From Gracilimonas mengyeensis (lineage in GTDB: Bacteria > Bacteroidota > Rhodothermia > Balneolales > Balneolaceae), in contig NZ_FXTP01000004.1 of assembly GCF_900182705.1 (NCBI RefSeq), positions 124,001-188,000 on the forward strand: a DNA stretch of 64,000 bases. The letters run 5' to 3'. Under the pieces are notes generated by a model. The model did no database searches. It saw only the letters and a program-made list of their open reading frames with translations, and had not been told where the DNA came from. The stretch's first letter is position 1, and every line of letters starts with the position of its first letter. Shown here in pieces: positions 36,952 through 44,332 of the stretch. The position numbers and the translations under genes were made by a program.

Positions 36952-38392
36952 TAAAAATGCCGAATGGATTCGGCATGTCCTGATTATTCAAATCGTATTC
37001 TTCTGCGTTATGTCATGTACGAAAGTAGACAGAACTACTCAATACGAAACGGAAAAATCGGTACGCACAGCCCTGGAAGCAATGCAGAAATTACAGAAGA
37101 ACGGGGGATGGGCAATGGCCTGGACAACCGATGGTTCTGCTACTTTTGGAGAGTGGTTACTTCGGAAAGATGATATCATTACCATACAACCACCCGGCAC
37201 ACCGGCCATTGGTTCAGTGTTTTTGAAAGCTTTTGAGGTTTTGGAGGATTCATCTTACTTACAAACAGCTATTCAGGCCGGGGATGCATTACTTCAAGGA
37301 CAATTTTCTCATGGCGGGTTTCCTCAGGAATTTTATCCGGGACGTTTTAGCCAAGATACATCGTGGTTTCAGCATTACGATTCATCGGGAGGCGCATGGT
37401 TTCCACCTAATATCGAAGGCGCAGATATTTATATAAACGAAAATGGATCTGGTACTTTTGATGACAGAACTACTCAGTCAGCGGCACTTTTCTTGTTGGA
37501 TTTAGGGCAGAAAACAGATCTCTCAAGATTTAAAGATGCGGCTCGGAAAGCAGCTAAATTTATGCTTGATGCTCAGTACCCGAATGGAGGATGGCCTCAA
37601 AAATACCCGTTGCAGGAAAATTATACCCGTTTTATTACGCTGAATGACGCAGCCATGCCCAGCGTGATGAGCACTTTATTTACCTTTTCAGAAGTGTTGG
37701 GAGATAGCACTTATTATGAGGCGGGCATTCGGGGAGCTTATTATTTACTCGATATTCAAAAAAAGCATAAAGAAACGGGATGGGCTCAGCAATATACATT
37801 AGATGGGGAGCCCGTTGGGGCACGTCCCTGGGAACCGGCTGCTCTTTCTGCTGCCGAAACAGTGGATGTTACTGACTTTTTAATTGAAGTGTACATAGCC
37901 ACAGGAGATAAAAAATATTTAAAGTCAGGCATGGCCGCAATAGAATGGCTGAATGAGATTCGTTTACCAAATGGAAATTGGGCTCGGTTTTATAATCCGC
38001 ATACAAATCAACCGGTGTATATGGGGGGAGCTGGAAATACAACCTCTGACTTGGATGAAGCACTAAAATATCATTCAGGCTACAGCTGGCAAGGTGATTA
38101 CCTGGACTCAGATTTAATGAAACGTTATGAGGTATTGATTGAAGGAAGTGCAGAAGATCGTTTTAAGCTGTATGCTACCTACGAACAAAAAAGTGATGAA
38201 AATTTATCTCATAAAATACAGATGATCTTATCAGAACAGAAACAAAACGGGCTTTGGACAAAGCAAATGTCCGGTGAAACGTTGGATTTTTATCACTTGA
38301 AATTTGGCCAACAAAAGGAAACTCCAACGATAATAGATTCCCAGGATTTTGTGGATAATGTGGGGCTTATGCTGGAATTCATAGAAAGTTAA
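36938..38392 (+). CDS. PL10-like pectate lyase, lipoprotein (1)
   Basis: The product is about 484 residues from the ATG at 36938 (36941 is equally possible; a TTG at 36923 is less likely). It overlaps the end of the PL26 gene by 14 bases. A lipoprotein signal (LIIQIVFFCVMSC) follows. Residues about 40-390 show the alpha/alpha toroid of the Pec_lyase/PL10 family: GGWAMAW, DDRTTQSAALFLLDLG, DAQYPNGGWPQKYPL, YTRFITLNDAAMPSVMSTL, GWAQQYTLDGEPVGARPWEPA and SAAETVDVTDFLI. PL10 lyases cut homogalacturonan by anti-beta-elimination. The C-terminal 80 residues (SEQKQNGLWTKQ ...) look like an additional toroid repeat. A second family member lies at 58148-59275. Confidence 0.78.
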   Translation: MMGNSKNAEWIRHVLIIQIVFFCVMSCTKVDRTTQYETEKSVRTALEAMQKLQKNGGWAMAWTTDGSATFGEWLLRKDDIITIQPPGTPAIGSVFLKAFEVLEDSSYLQTAIQAGDALLQGQFSHGGFPQEFYPGRFSQDTSWFQHYDSSGGAWFPPNIEGADIYINENGSGTFDDRTTQSAALFLLDLGQKTDLSRFKDAARKAAKFMLDAQYPNGGWPQKYPLQENYTRFITLNDAAMPSVMSTLFTFSEVLGDSTYYEAGIRGAYYLLDIQKKHKETGWAQQYTLDGEPVGARPWEPAALSAAETVDVTDFLIEVYIATGDKKYLKSGMAAIEWLNEIRLPNGNWARFYNPHTNQPVYMGGAGNTTSDLDEALKYHSGYSWQGDYLDSDLMKRYEVLIEGSAEDRFKLYATYEQKSDENLSHKIQMILSEQKQNGLWTKQMSGETLDFYHLKFGQQKETPTIIDSQDFVDNVGLMLEFIES

Positions 38393-38443
38393 CCACAAAA
38401 AAATAAAATCAACCCTCCATTTTGAACCAGAGGTTCTGACAGG

Positions 38444-38800
38444 CGTTCCCAACGCGACGTTGGGAACGAGTTCAAAGAAGGAAGACCTCCATAACGAGGC
38501 TTGAGACCAAATGAATTGAATTGTGATTAGAAAAATAATCCCGGAGGGATAACACCATGAATAGCCCCGGGTTTCAACCCTGGGTGAGATGAACAGAGAA
38601 TGCAAACCTCGTCCAAATGATCGAAAAGCACCTTTGCTCACTGGAGGTTGGGCAAAATGTTGTCAAAGATGAATATCAGATTAGAACGAGGATAACACGG
38701 ATTAAACAGATCATCGCGGAAGGGTAGGTATTTGATTCGTTCGGTTAAATTGATTCAGCGAAAAATCCACCAGATCACCGTCGCCCGCGTTTTCCCACCG
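38444..38800. repeat. Composite palindromic repeat region, copy 4
   Basis: The gap 38393-38960 holds no gene. Modules: hairpin CGTTCCCAACG-cga-CGTTGGGAACG (38444-38468) with AACGAGG further on; A, ATCCC-gga-GGGAT plus GCCCCGGGTTtcAACCCTGGG (about 38540-38584); B, AACCTCGTCC ... CTGGAGGTTGGGCAAAATG (about 38604-38660); C, from TAGAACGAGGATAACACGG (about 38684) to CACCGTCGCCCGCGTT (about 38791). C is more decayed than in copy 1. The upstream motif at 38885 follows. Confidence 0.72.
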
Positions 38801-38884
38801 GGATTCCTTTGTGGTAATCGAATTGCACCAAGCGCACCGGAAGCCGGTTGTATCAATTTTTTACAAGTAGAATATCAAGCTGCA

Positions 38885-38901
38885 TGTCTCTTATGATATA
38901 A
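38885..38901 (+). promoter_or_regulatory. TGTCTCTTATGAT motif upstream of the PL22 gene
   Basis: TGTCTCTTATGATATAA lies 76 bases before the start codon at 38961. Thirteen bases (TGTCTCTTATGAT) are identical to the site at 47315 upstream of the permease gene, and the first ten agree with the site at 18726. Confidence 0.48.
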
Positions 38902-38960
38902 CACCAATAATTATAAAGTTGGACGTCACCAAAGCCTAATCACCCAAAAATTTATATATA

Positions 38961-40286
38961 ATGAAAAAACAAGCTATTCCCATTTCTTCATTCCATTGTT
39001 GGTTTAATGATGTCCTCAAAATTGGGGGAGCCCTGTTGCTGGGCCTTTGGTTCGCTGTGGCCGCTACTTCATCCCTGAACGCGCAGGTAGTAGCCGGTAC
39101 CGATTATTCGGATCGTGCCCATGTGGATAATACTTTTGATATGGCCGGGCAGGATGTGTTCGGGCAGCGCTTTCCGTCAGAACATCTTACCATAAAAGAT
39201 GAGGTGAGCGGGATAGATATTATCGCACTCACTACCTCAAGGCATCATAACTCGAAGATTTACCAAGATCATCCCCAATGGACTCCGGATGGCGAATACC
39301 TCGTGTTTCGTTCCAGCAGGGCCGAGGGGCAGTATTATGCTATGTCTATGGACAACTTCGAAATTGTGCAGATTACCACGGGCGATAACAACCAGTTTTT
39401 GCATCTGGGTTGGACCAAGAATAATGCTTACCAGATCAGGGAAGGCGTACTCATTGAATTTGATCTCGGAAGATTACTTGAAGACAGTGAAAACGATGAG
39501 GTGAACCCTGATCCGGCTCATTATGAAACCGTAGTTGCTTCCTTGCCTCCAAGAGTGCGCGAGTCGGGTGGAATGGGCCTGGATGCCGATGAGGATCGCC
39601 TGTTTTTTGCTTCCCGACTTGGACCGCAACAATCTGCTATTTATAGTATTGATTTTGAAACAGGGGAAACCACAAAACATTTAGAAGTGCCTATGTGGGC
39701 CAATCACCTGCAAGCCAATGAATGGGTTTCAGGGGAGATCATGTATTCCTGGGAAACCGGTGGCGATGCCCCACAGCGAATTTGGTCGGTTAGTGTTGAT
39801 GAAGATGGGGAAGTAACTCACCGCCCTCTGTACGAAGAAAATGCAGAAGAGTGGGTAACGCATGAAGTTTTTGCCGATAAAGATCATATTATTTTTAATG
39901 TGATGGGACACCTGGATCGCTTGCAAAAGCAGCCATCCGGTATTTTTATGATGAATATTCGCACCAATGAAGTCACACGGCTTGAACAGGCCGGCAAGGG
40001 CGGATACTGGCATGCCGATGCCACCGAAGACCTGAAATGGGCCGTAGGTGATACTTTTGACGGAAATCTGTATCGTATCAACCTGGAAACGAAAGAAGTG
40101 AAATTACTTACGGCAGGGCATCGACCCAATGGTCCAAGCCCTTTTACAAGGGAGGCACATTCCCATCACTCCATCAGTCCCGATGGCAAGTGGTTGTTGT
40201 TTAATTCCAGTATGTTAACCAGCAGCGATATCATGATGGTACCGCTGCATCCTGAAGGTGTTGATTTACCTGACGTTTCCTGGTAG
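38961..40286 (+). CDS. PL22-like oligogalacturonate lyase (beta-propeller)
   Basis: A 441-residue exported protein with a long N-terminus and a hydrophobic signal (ALLLGLWFAVAATSSLNAQ, about residues 25-43). The remainder is a seven-bladed propeller with repeated DG(E/K)(Y/W)L(V/L)F blades and PL22-type His-rich loops: DHPQWTPDGEYLVFRSSRA, EEWVTHEVFADKDHIIFNVMGH, GGYWHADATEDLKWAVGD and EAHSHHSISPDGKWLLFNSS. PL22 enzymes split unsaturated di- and tri-galacturonate, with a manganese ion held by three His and a Gln. The best known members are cytoplasmic, whereas this one is exported, so final homogalacturonan breakdown would be periplasmic here. The GH105 lipoprotein gene follows after 50 bases, suggesting an operon. 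Confidence 0.8.
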   Translation: MKKQAIPISSFHCWFNDVLKIGGALLLGLWFAVAATSSLNAQVVAGTDYSDRAHVDNTFDMAGQDVFGQRFPSEHLTIKDEVSGIDIIALTTSRHHNSKIYQDHPQWTPDGEYLVFRSSRAEGQYYAMSMDNFEIVQITTGDNNQFLHLGWTKNNAYQIREGVLIEFDLGRLLEDSENDEVNPDPAHYETVVASLPPRVRESGGMGLDADEDRLFFASRLGPQQSAIYSIDFETGETTKHLEVPMWANHLQANEWVSGEIMYSWETGGDAPQRIWSVSVDEDGEVTHRPLYEENAEEWVTHEVFADKDHIIFNVMGHLDRLQKQPSGIFMMNIRTNEVTRLEQAGKGGYWHADATEDLKWAVGDTFDGNLYRINLETKEVKLLTAGHRPNGPSPFTREAHSHHSISPDGKWLLFNSSMLTSSDIMMVPLHPEGVDLPDVSW

Positions 40287-40336
40287 TACTTTCGCATCAA
40301 ATCCTTTTAAACTAATCAATACAAAATAGGCTAAAC

Positions 40337-41740
40337 ATGCACTATTCATTATCCCATTCAACTTGGAAGGCCATTCTAACGCTGTTCTTAGTAGCAGGAA
40401 TTACGGCCGGATGTACCGGGCAACAATCCGGAGAAGAAGAACAGGAATCTGAACCATTAACCGATACCACGGCTCCTTTACATGCGCTGCAACCTGATTA
40501 TCCGGTGCAGTATGAGGCGGCATCAGAAGAACAAATCATAGAAACGCTGACTCGCGTACGCGATTACCTGGATGCCAACACCCCCATGGTGTTACTGGAA
40601 GAAGGCACCGAAAATGAGGTAACCGATATCAAAGGGTATACCGGCGATACCGAATTTGAAGCCGGTGATTTCCGACTCGTGAGCTATGAGTGGGGCGTTA
40701 CCTACGCCGGAATGCAGCTGGCCGGAGAAGTAACGGGGGATGATTCCTTCACTGAATACTCCACCGAGCGGATTAATTTTTTAGCAGATGTGGTGAATGC
40801 CCATCGCGAAAAGCTGGAAGCAAATCCAACATTGGAAACACCTGTAGAATCACTTATCCATCCCGGCGCACTGGATGATGCAGGAGCAATGAGTGCGGCC
40901 ATGATTAAATCTATGGATGCCGGTTACAACGATGCAGAGCATTTAGACTGGTTGGTCAATAACCTGGTGGGTTATATTCACAACGAACAGTTTAGATTGG
41001 AAGATGGTACGCTTGCAAGAAACCGCCCACAGGACAATACCCTTTGGCTGGATGATATGTTCATGAGTATTCCGGCGCTGGCACAAATGGGCCACCACAC
41101 CGGCGAGCAAAAGTATTTTGACGATGCTGTTAAGCAAGTGCGCCAGTTTGCGGAGCGTATGTTTGATGAAGAAAAAGGCATCTATTTCCACGGCTGGGTA
41201 CAGGCAATGGAAGACAAACCACGTTTCCACTGGGGACGTGCTAATGGTTGGGCGCTGATGGCTAAAGTAGAGCTGTTGTCGGTGTTGCCGGAAGATCACC
41301 CTGGATATGATGATGTGCTGGAACAGCTTCAGGCGCACATTAAAGGACTTGCACAATATCAGTCCGGTGAAGGCCGCTGGCACCAGCTGCTGGATAAAAC
41401 CGACTCTTATTTGGAAACTTCCGCTTCTGCCATTTATGCCTATTCCATCGCCCGTGCAATTAACCGCGATTGGGTGGATGAAAAATCCTACGGTCCGATG
41501 GTTCTGTTGGCCTGGAATTCAGTAAGCAATCAAGTGAATGAAATTGGCCAAGTAGAAGGAACCTGTGTGGGTACCGGTATGGCTTTTGATCCTGCGTTCT
41601 ATTACCACCGTCCGATTAATGTATACGCGGCTCATGGCTATGGTCCCGTAATTTTGGCCGGTGCCGAGATCCTGGAGCTGACTCGCAACCACGATATTGC
41701 CATCAACGACAGCGGCCTGCAGGTGTACGGCGAGAAGTAG
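40337..41740 (+). CDS. GH105-like unsaturated glucuronyl/rhamnogalacturonyl hydrolase, lipoprotein (2)
   Basis: A 467-residue lipoprotein (ILTLFLVAGITAGC, lipobox Cys about 26) with an acidic linker (SGEEEQESEPLTD). The GH88/GH105 toroid motifs are visible: YEWGVTYAGMQLAGEVTG, DNTLWLDDMFMSIPALAQMG with probable catalytic Asp239, FHGWVQAMEDKPRFHWGRANGWALMAKVELL, HQLLDKTDSYLETSASAIYAYSIARAI. Compared with the GH105 at 32767 it has a longer N-terminal region, so substrates may differ (for example unsaturated digalacturonate versus rhamnogalacturonan disaccharide). The PL22-like gene precedes it by 50 bases, consistent with stepwise work on the same oligomers in the periplasm. Confidence 0.88.
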   Translation: MHYSLSHSTWKAILTLFLVAGITAGCTGQQSGEEEQESEPLTDTTAPLHALQPDYPVQYEAASEEQIIETLTRVRDYLDANTPMVLLEEGTENEVTDIKGYTGDTEFEAGDFRLVSYEWGVTYAGMQLAGEVTGDDSFTEYSTERINFLADVVNAHREKLEANPTLETPVESLIHPGALDDAGAMSAAMIKSMDAGYNDAEHLDWLVNNLVGYIHNEQFRLEDGTLARNRPQDNTLWLDDMFMSIPALAQMGHHTGEQKYFDDAVKQVRQFAERMFDEEKGIYFHGWVQAMEDKPRFHWGRANGWALMAKVELLSVLPEDHPGYDDVLEQLQAHIKGLAQYQSGEGRWHQLLDKTDSYLETSASAIYAYSIARAINRDWVDEKSYGPMVLLAWNSVSNQVNEIGQVEGTCVGTGMAFDPAFYYHRPINVYAAHGYGPVILAGAEILELTRNHDIAINDSGLQVYGEK

Positions 41741-41750
41741 GTTGGATGAT

Positions 41751-42080
41751 GAACATCGAACATTCAACAAAGAACATTGAATGTTGAAGTGAGGGTTAGT
41801 CCAAAATCCCGTAGGGATGACAGATAATAGCCCCCGACTTTAGTCGGGGGTAAAGAATGCAACCAGATAGAACCTCCGCCCGGATGTTTTTAAAGACCAA
41901 ATGGATACCGGAGGTTGGGCAAAATGTTTAATTGTGATATGAGTGATGTAACTGAAGATGGTCTCATGATGATTATCTCATTGTATCACAAAAATCAATA
42001 GCCATCCGCTAAATCAGCGTCATCAGCGTTCCATTCGATTATTACAAAGGGCAGGGCGAACCTGAGCTTTACAAAGAGTA
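41751..42080. repeat. Composite palindromic repeat region, copy 5
   Basis: Within the gap 41741-42412. D: GAACATCGAACATTCAAC ... ATTGAATGTTGAAG (41751-41789), ten bases after the GH105 stop. A: ATCCC-gta-GGGAT plus TAGCCCCCGAC-ttta-GTCGGGGG (about 41809-41854). B: AACCTCCGCCCGGATG ... CCGGAGGTTGGGCAAAATG (about 41871-41928). The right half of C only (ATAGCCATCCGCTAAATC ... CGTCATCAGCGTTCC, about 41998-42034). A decayed E (GGGCGAACCTGAGCTTTAC). A separate MITE-like element follows at 42175. Confidence 0.75.
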
Positions 42081-42174
42081 CAATTATATGTGCGGTCAAC
42101 CTTCATTTCGTCCCGTTGTTGGGGCGGAATGAAGTTTCCTTTTGATGGGAATGAGATTAATGGAAACAGTTTGT

Positions 42175-42382
42175 CCTTGGCACCAACACCTCTCACCATT
42201 CAAAAAGGAACAACTTTTTGAATGGATCTCTCCTCAAGGAGAGACTTTCTGGGGGATGTATTACAGATTAGAAACTTATGCATAGACCCCTGGGATTGAA
42301 TTCCACTTCGAATAAGTCCTTCCTTGAGGAAGGTGCCAGGTTTTGGCTGGCCAAAACACGCGGATGGTGTTCGTGCCAAAGG
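42175..42382. repeat. MITE-like element F, copy 1 (208 bp)
   Basis: The ends are near-perfect inverted repeats: CCTTGGCACCAACACC on the left and GGTGTTCGTGCCAAAGG on the right. Inside, in order: a private hairpin CCATTCAAAAAG/CTTTTTGAATGG (42196-42225), the constant hairpin CTCTCCTCAAGGAGAG, a spacer, the constant TCCTTCCTTGAGGAAGG, and another private hairpin GTTTTGG/CCAAAAC (42340-42357). No open frame of note. It ends 30 bases before the start of the CBM9/PKD gene. Confidence 0.75.
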
Positions 42383-42412
42383 CTATATTGCCATCTGCAA
42401 AAAAGAAAATCT

Positions 42413-43495
42413 ATGACACACAAACGAATTTTACCCATACTTCTGGTTCTGGCAGCCGTCCTGCAAACCACCTTGATGGCTCAAAGCCGGCCGGATACCA
42501 CCTTTAAAATTTTCCAATTTCCTGCCGATCAGATTCCACGGATTGATGGTGATGTTTCGGATTGGGATATGGTGCCCGCCAGCTATGAGATTGGCACCGA
42601 TCAATTGGTAGATGACAATGGGAATTACACGGAACCAGATTCCAGCACTCTGGCTGTAAAGGTAAAAGTGGGTTGGGTAGAAGGGATGAACCGACTGTAT
42701 TTTCTATATGAAGCCGAGGATGATTTTTGGCATTTCAATGAAACCGGCCTCAAAAACGATACCTATGAAATTGTAGTGGATGCCGATCTTTCCGGCGGAC
42801 CGCTCATCGATCGCTTTCACCCCAACACACGCATTGGCAAATGGGATGCCTACTTTTCCTTTCACGGCGTACATGCCCAGAACTATCACATTTTCACTCC
42901 GCCAGTAGACAAAGACTGGACGCTGGCGTGGGGGCCTCAGTCCTGGATTAAAGACTTACCCTACGCCAATGCGGCCTATGATTTCAATTTTGAGCACGGG
43001 GATTCCGGTAAACTGACCCTTGAATTCTGGATCACGCCCTTTGATTATGCCGGTGCCGAAGGACCAGGGCGCGCGGTGAAATCCAAACTGTATGAGAACA
43101 AACTCATTGGCTTAAGCTGGGCCGTGCTGGATTATGACGAAGGTGGTGGTCAGGATGGCTTTTGGAATCTCTCGGCCGAGCATACTATGTACGGGCAGGC
43201 ATCTGAGCTGGTGATGTTTCGCCTGATGACGATGGAGCCTGAATTCAAAGCACCGGTAGAAGCCGCATGGGATTTCAAAGTGATTGATATGGATCGGCGT
43301 ATGGTGGCCTTTCAAGATGAATCGGAGGGAGAGATTACCTCTTGGAATTGGGATTTTGGAGATGGTAATACATCCACAGAACAACATCCGATTCATCAAT
43401 ACGAGGAGCCCGGGTTGTATGTGGTAGTGCTGGAGGTAGAAGGACCTGAAGGCAAAGACCGGCTTTCGAAAGTATGGGACGTGGCGGTGCGCTAA
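42413..43495 (+). CDS. Secreted CBM9-like protein with C-terminal PKD domain
   Basis: About 360 residues from the ATG at 42413, which opens a proper signal peptide (ILPILLVLAAVLQTTLMAQ). A more upstream in-frame ATG at 42278 would place the repeat element inside the gene and is rejected. Residues about 35-260 resemble carbohydrate-binding family 9-type beta-sandwiches (PRIDGDVSDWDMVPASYEIG, LYFLYEAEDDFWHF, DTYEIVVDADLSGG, TLEFWITPFDY). Residues about 285-360 are a PKD domain with the hallmark SWNWDFGDGNTST and YEEPGLYVVVLEV. No catalytic motif is seen. It may hold glycan at the cell envelope or be an accessory to the enzymes encoded upstream. Confidence 0.7.
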   Translation: MTHKRILPILLVLAAVLQTTLMAQSRPDTTFKIFQFPADQIPRIDGDVSDWDMVPASYEIGTDQLVDDNGNYTEPDSSTLAVKVKVGWVEGMNRLYFLYEAEDDFWHFNETGLKNDTYEIVVDADLSGGPLIDRFHPNTRIGKWDAYFSFHGVHAQNYHIFTPPVDKDWTLAWGPQSWIKDLPYANAAYDFNFEHGDSGKLTLEFWITPFDYAGAEGPGRAVKSKLYENKLIGLSWAVLDYDEGGGQDGFWNLSAEHTMYGQASELVMFRLMTMEPEFKAPVEAAWDFKVIDMDRRMVAFQDESEGEITSWNWDFGDGNTSTEQHPIHQYEEPGLYVVVLEVEGPEGKDRLSKVWDVAVR

Positions 43496-43501
43496 GGATT
43501 T

Positions 43502-43775
43502 GAATATCGAACATTGAATATTCAACAATGAATTTTATCAAAGTACATCACGAAAATTATAAGTATCAACGTTAAACGAGGATTACCCATGGGGCCAACA
43601 CCTCTCCCGGCTAAAGCCGTACTCTCCTCAAGGAGAGACTTTTTCCGGGGAGGAATTACAGCTACGTTGCCTGCAAAAGTTTTTTAGATTGAATTCCATA
43701 TCAGTTAGTCCTTCCTTGAGGAAGGTGCCTTGGTTTTGACTTGTCAAAACCGGCGGAGGGTGTTCGTGCCAAAGG
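43502..43775. repeat. D repeat and MITE-like element F, copy 2
   Basis: The gap 43496-43852 begins with a D unit (GAATATCGAACATTGAATATTCAAC, 43502 onward) six bases after the stop. Element F follows at about 43591-43775: left end GGGGCCAACACC, right end GGGTGTTCGTGCCAAAGG, constant hairpin CTCTCCTCAAGGAGAG, constant TCCTTCCTTGAGGAAGG, and private hairpins CGGCT/AGCCG (43608-43619) and GTTTTGAC/GTCAAAAC (43733-43750). The right end lies 77 bases before rhaM, so the rhaM leader is mostly repeat DNA. Confidence 0.75.
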
Positions 43776-43852
43776 GCGGTTACTTATTACCTACCAAACT
43801 ATTACCATTTTATCATCATTGTAACAAATTTATCACTCCAAAAAGAAAACAC

Positions 43853-44167
43853 ATGTACCGCAACGCTTTTAAAATGAAACTTAAGTCCGGCTTTAAAGCA
43901 GAATACAAAAAACGCCATGATGAGATCTGGCCGGAGCTGGAAGAAGCCCTCACCGAAGCCGGCATCCATGATTATTCCATTTTTCTGGATGAAGAAACCA
44001 ACACGTTATTTGCCGTGCAGAAGCTGGAAGATGATTTCGATGGTGAGTCGCTACGGGAACTGCCAATCATGAAAAAATGGTGGGACTATATGAAAGACAT
44101 TATGGAAGTGAACCCCGACAACTCTCCAGTAGAAAAGTCTTTGGAAGAAGTGTTCCATATGGATTGA
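43853..44167 (+). CDS. rhaM: L-rhamnose mutarotase
   Basis: A 104-residue protein, the usual RhaM length. It interconverts alpha- and beta-L-rhamnose so that the isomerase receives its preferred anomer. The start at 43853 is chosen because the product then begins MYRNAFKMKLK, aligning with known RhaM starts; the longer in-frame start at 43730 would run into a repeat. Family landmarks are present: AEYKKRHDEIWPELEEAL with Tyr18 and His22 at the catalytic positions of the E. coli enzyme, the strand YSIFLDEETNTLFAV, the WW pair in MKKWWDYMKDIMEVNPDNSP, and EVFHMD at the end. It is the first gene of the rhamnose block. Confidence 0.95.
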   Translation: MYRNAFKMKLKSGFKAEYKKRHDEIWPELEEALTEAGIHDYSIFLDEETNTLFAVQKLEDDFDGESLRELPIMKKWWDYMKDIMEVNPDNSPVEKSLEEVFHMD

Positions 44168-44332
44168 CCTGTCCGGGAGGGATGCTTTAAATAGCTTGGC
44201 TAGCTATCACGCTTAAATGAACACCAACCGGCTGGTGTCCCGAACAATTCGGGGCGGTAGGCGGGGGAACATTGATAACTGGTAAACACATTGCCATCAT
44301 TTAATCTTAATAACAAAAGGATAAACAGCTGT

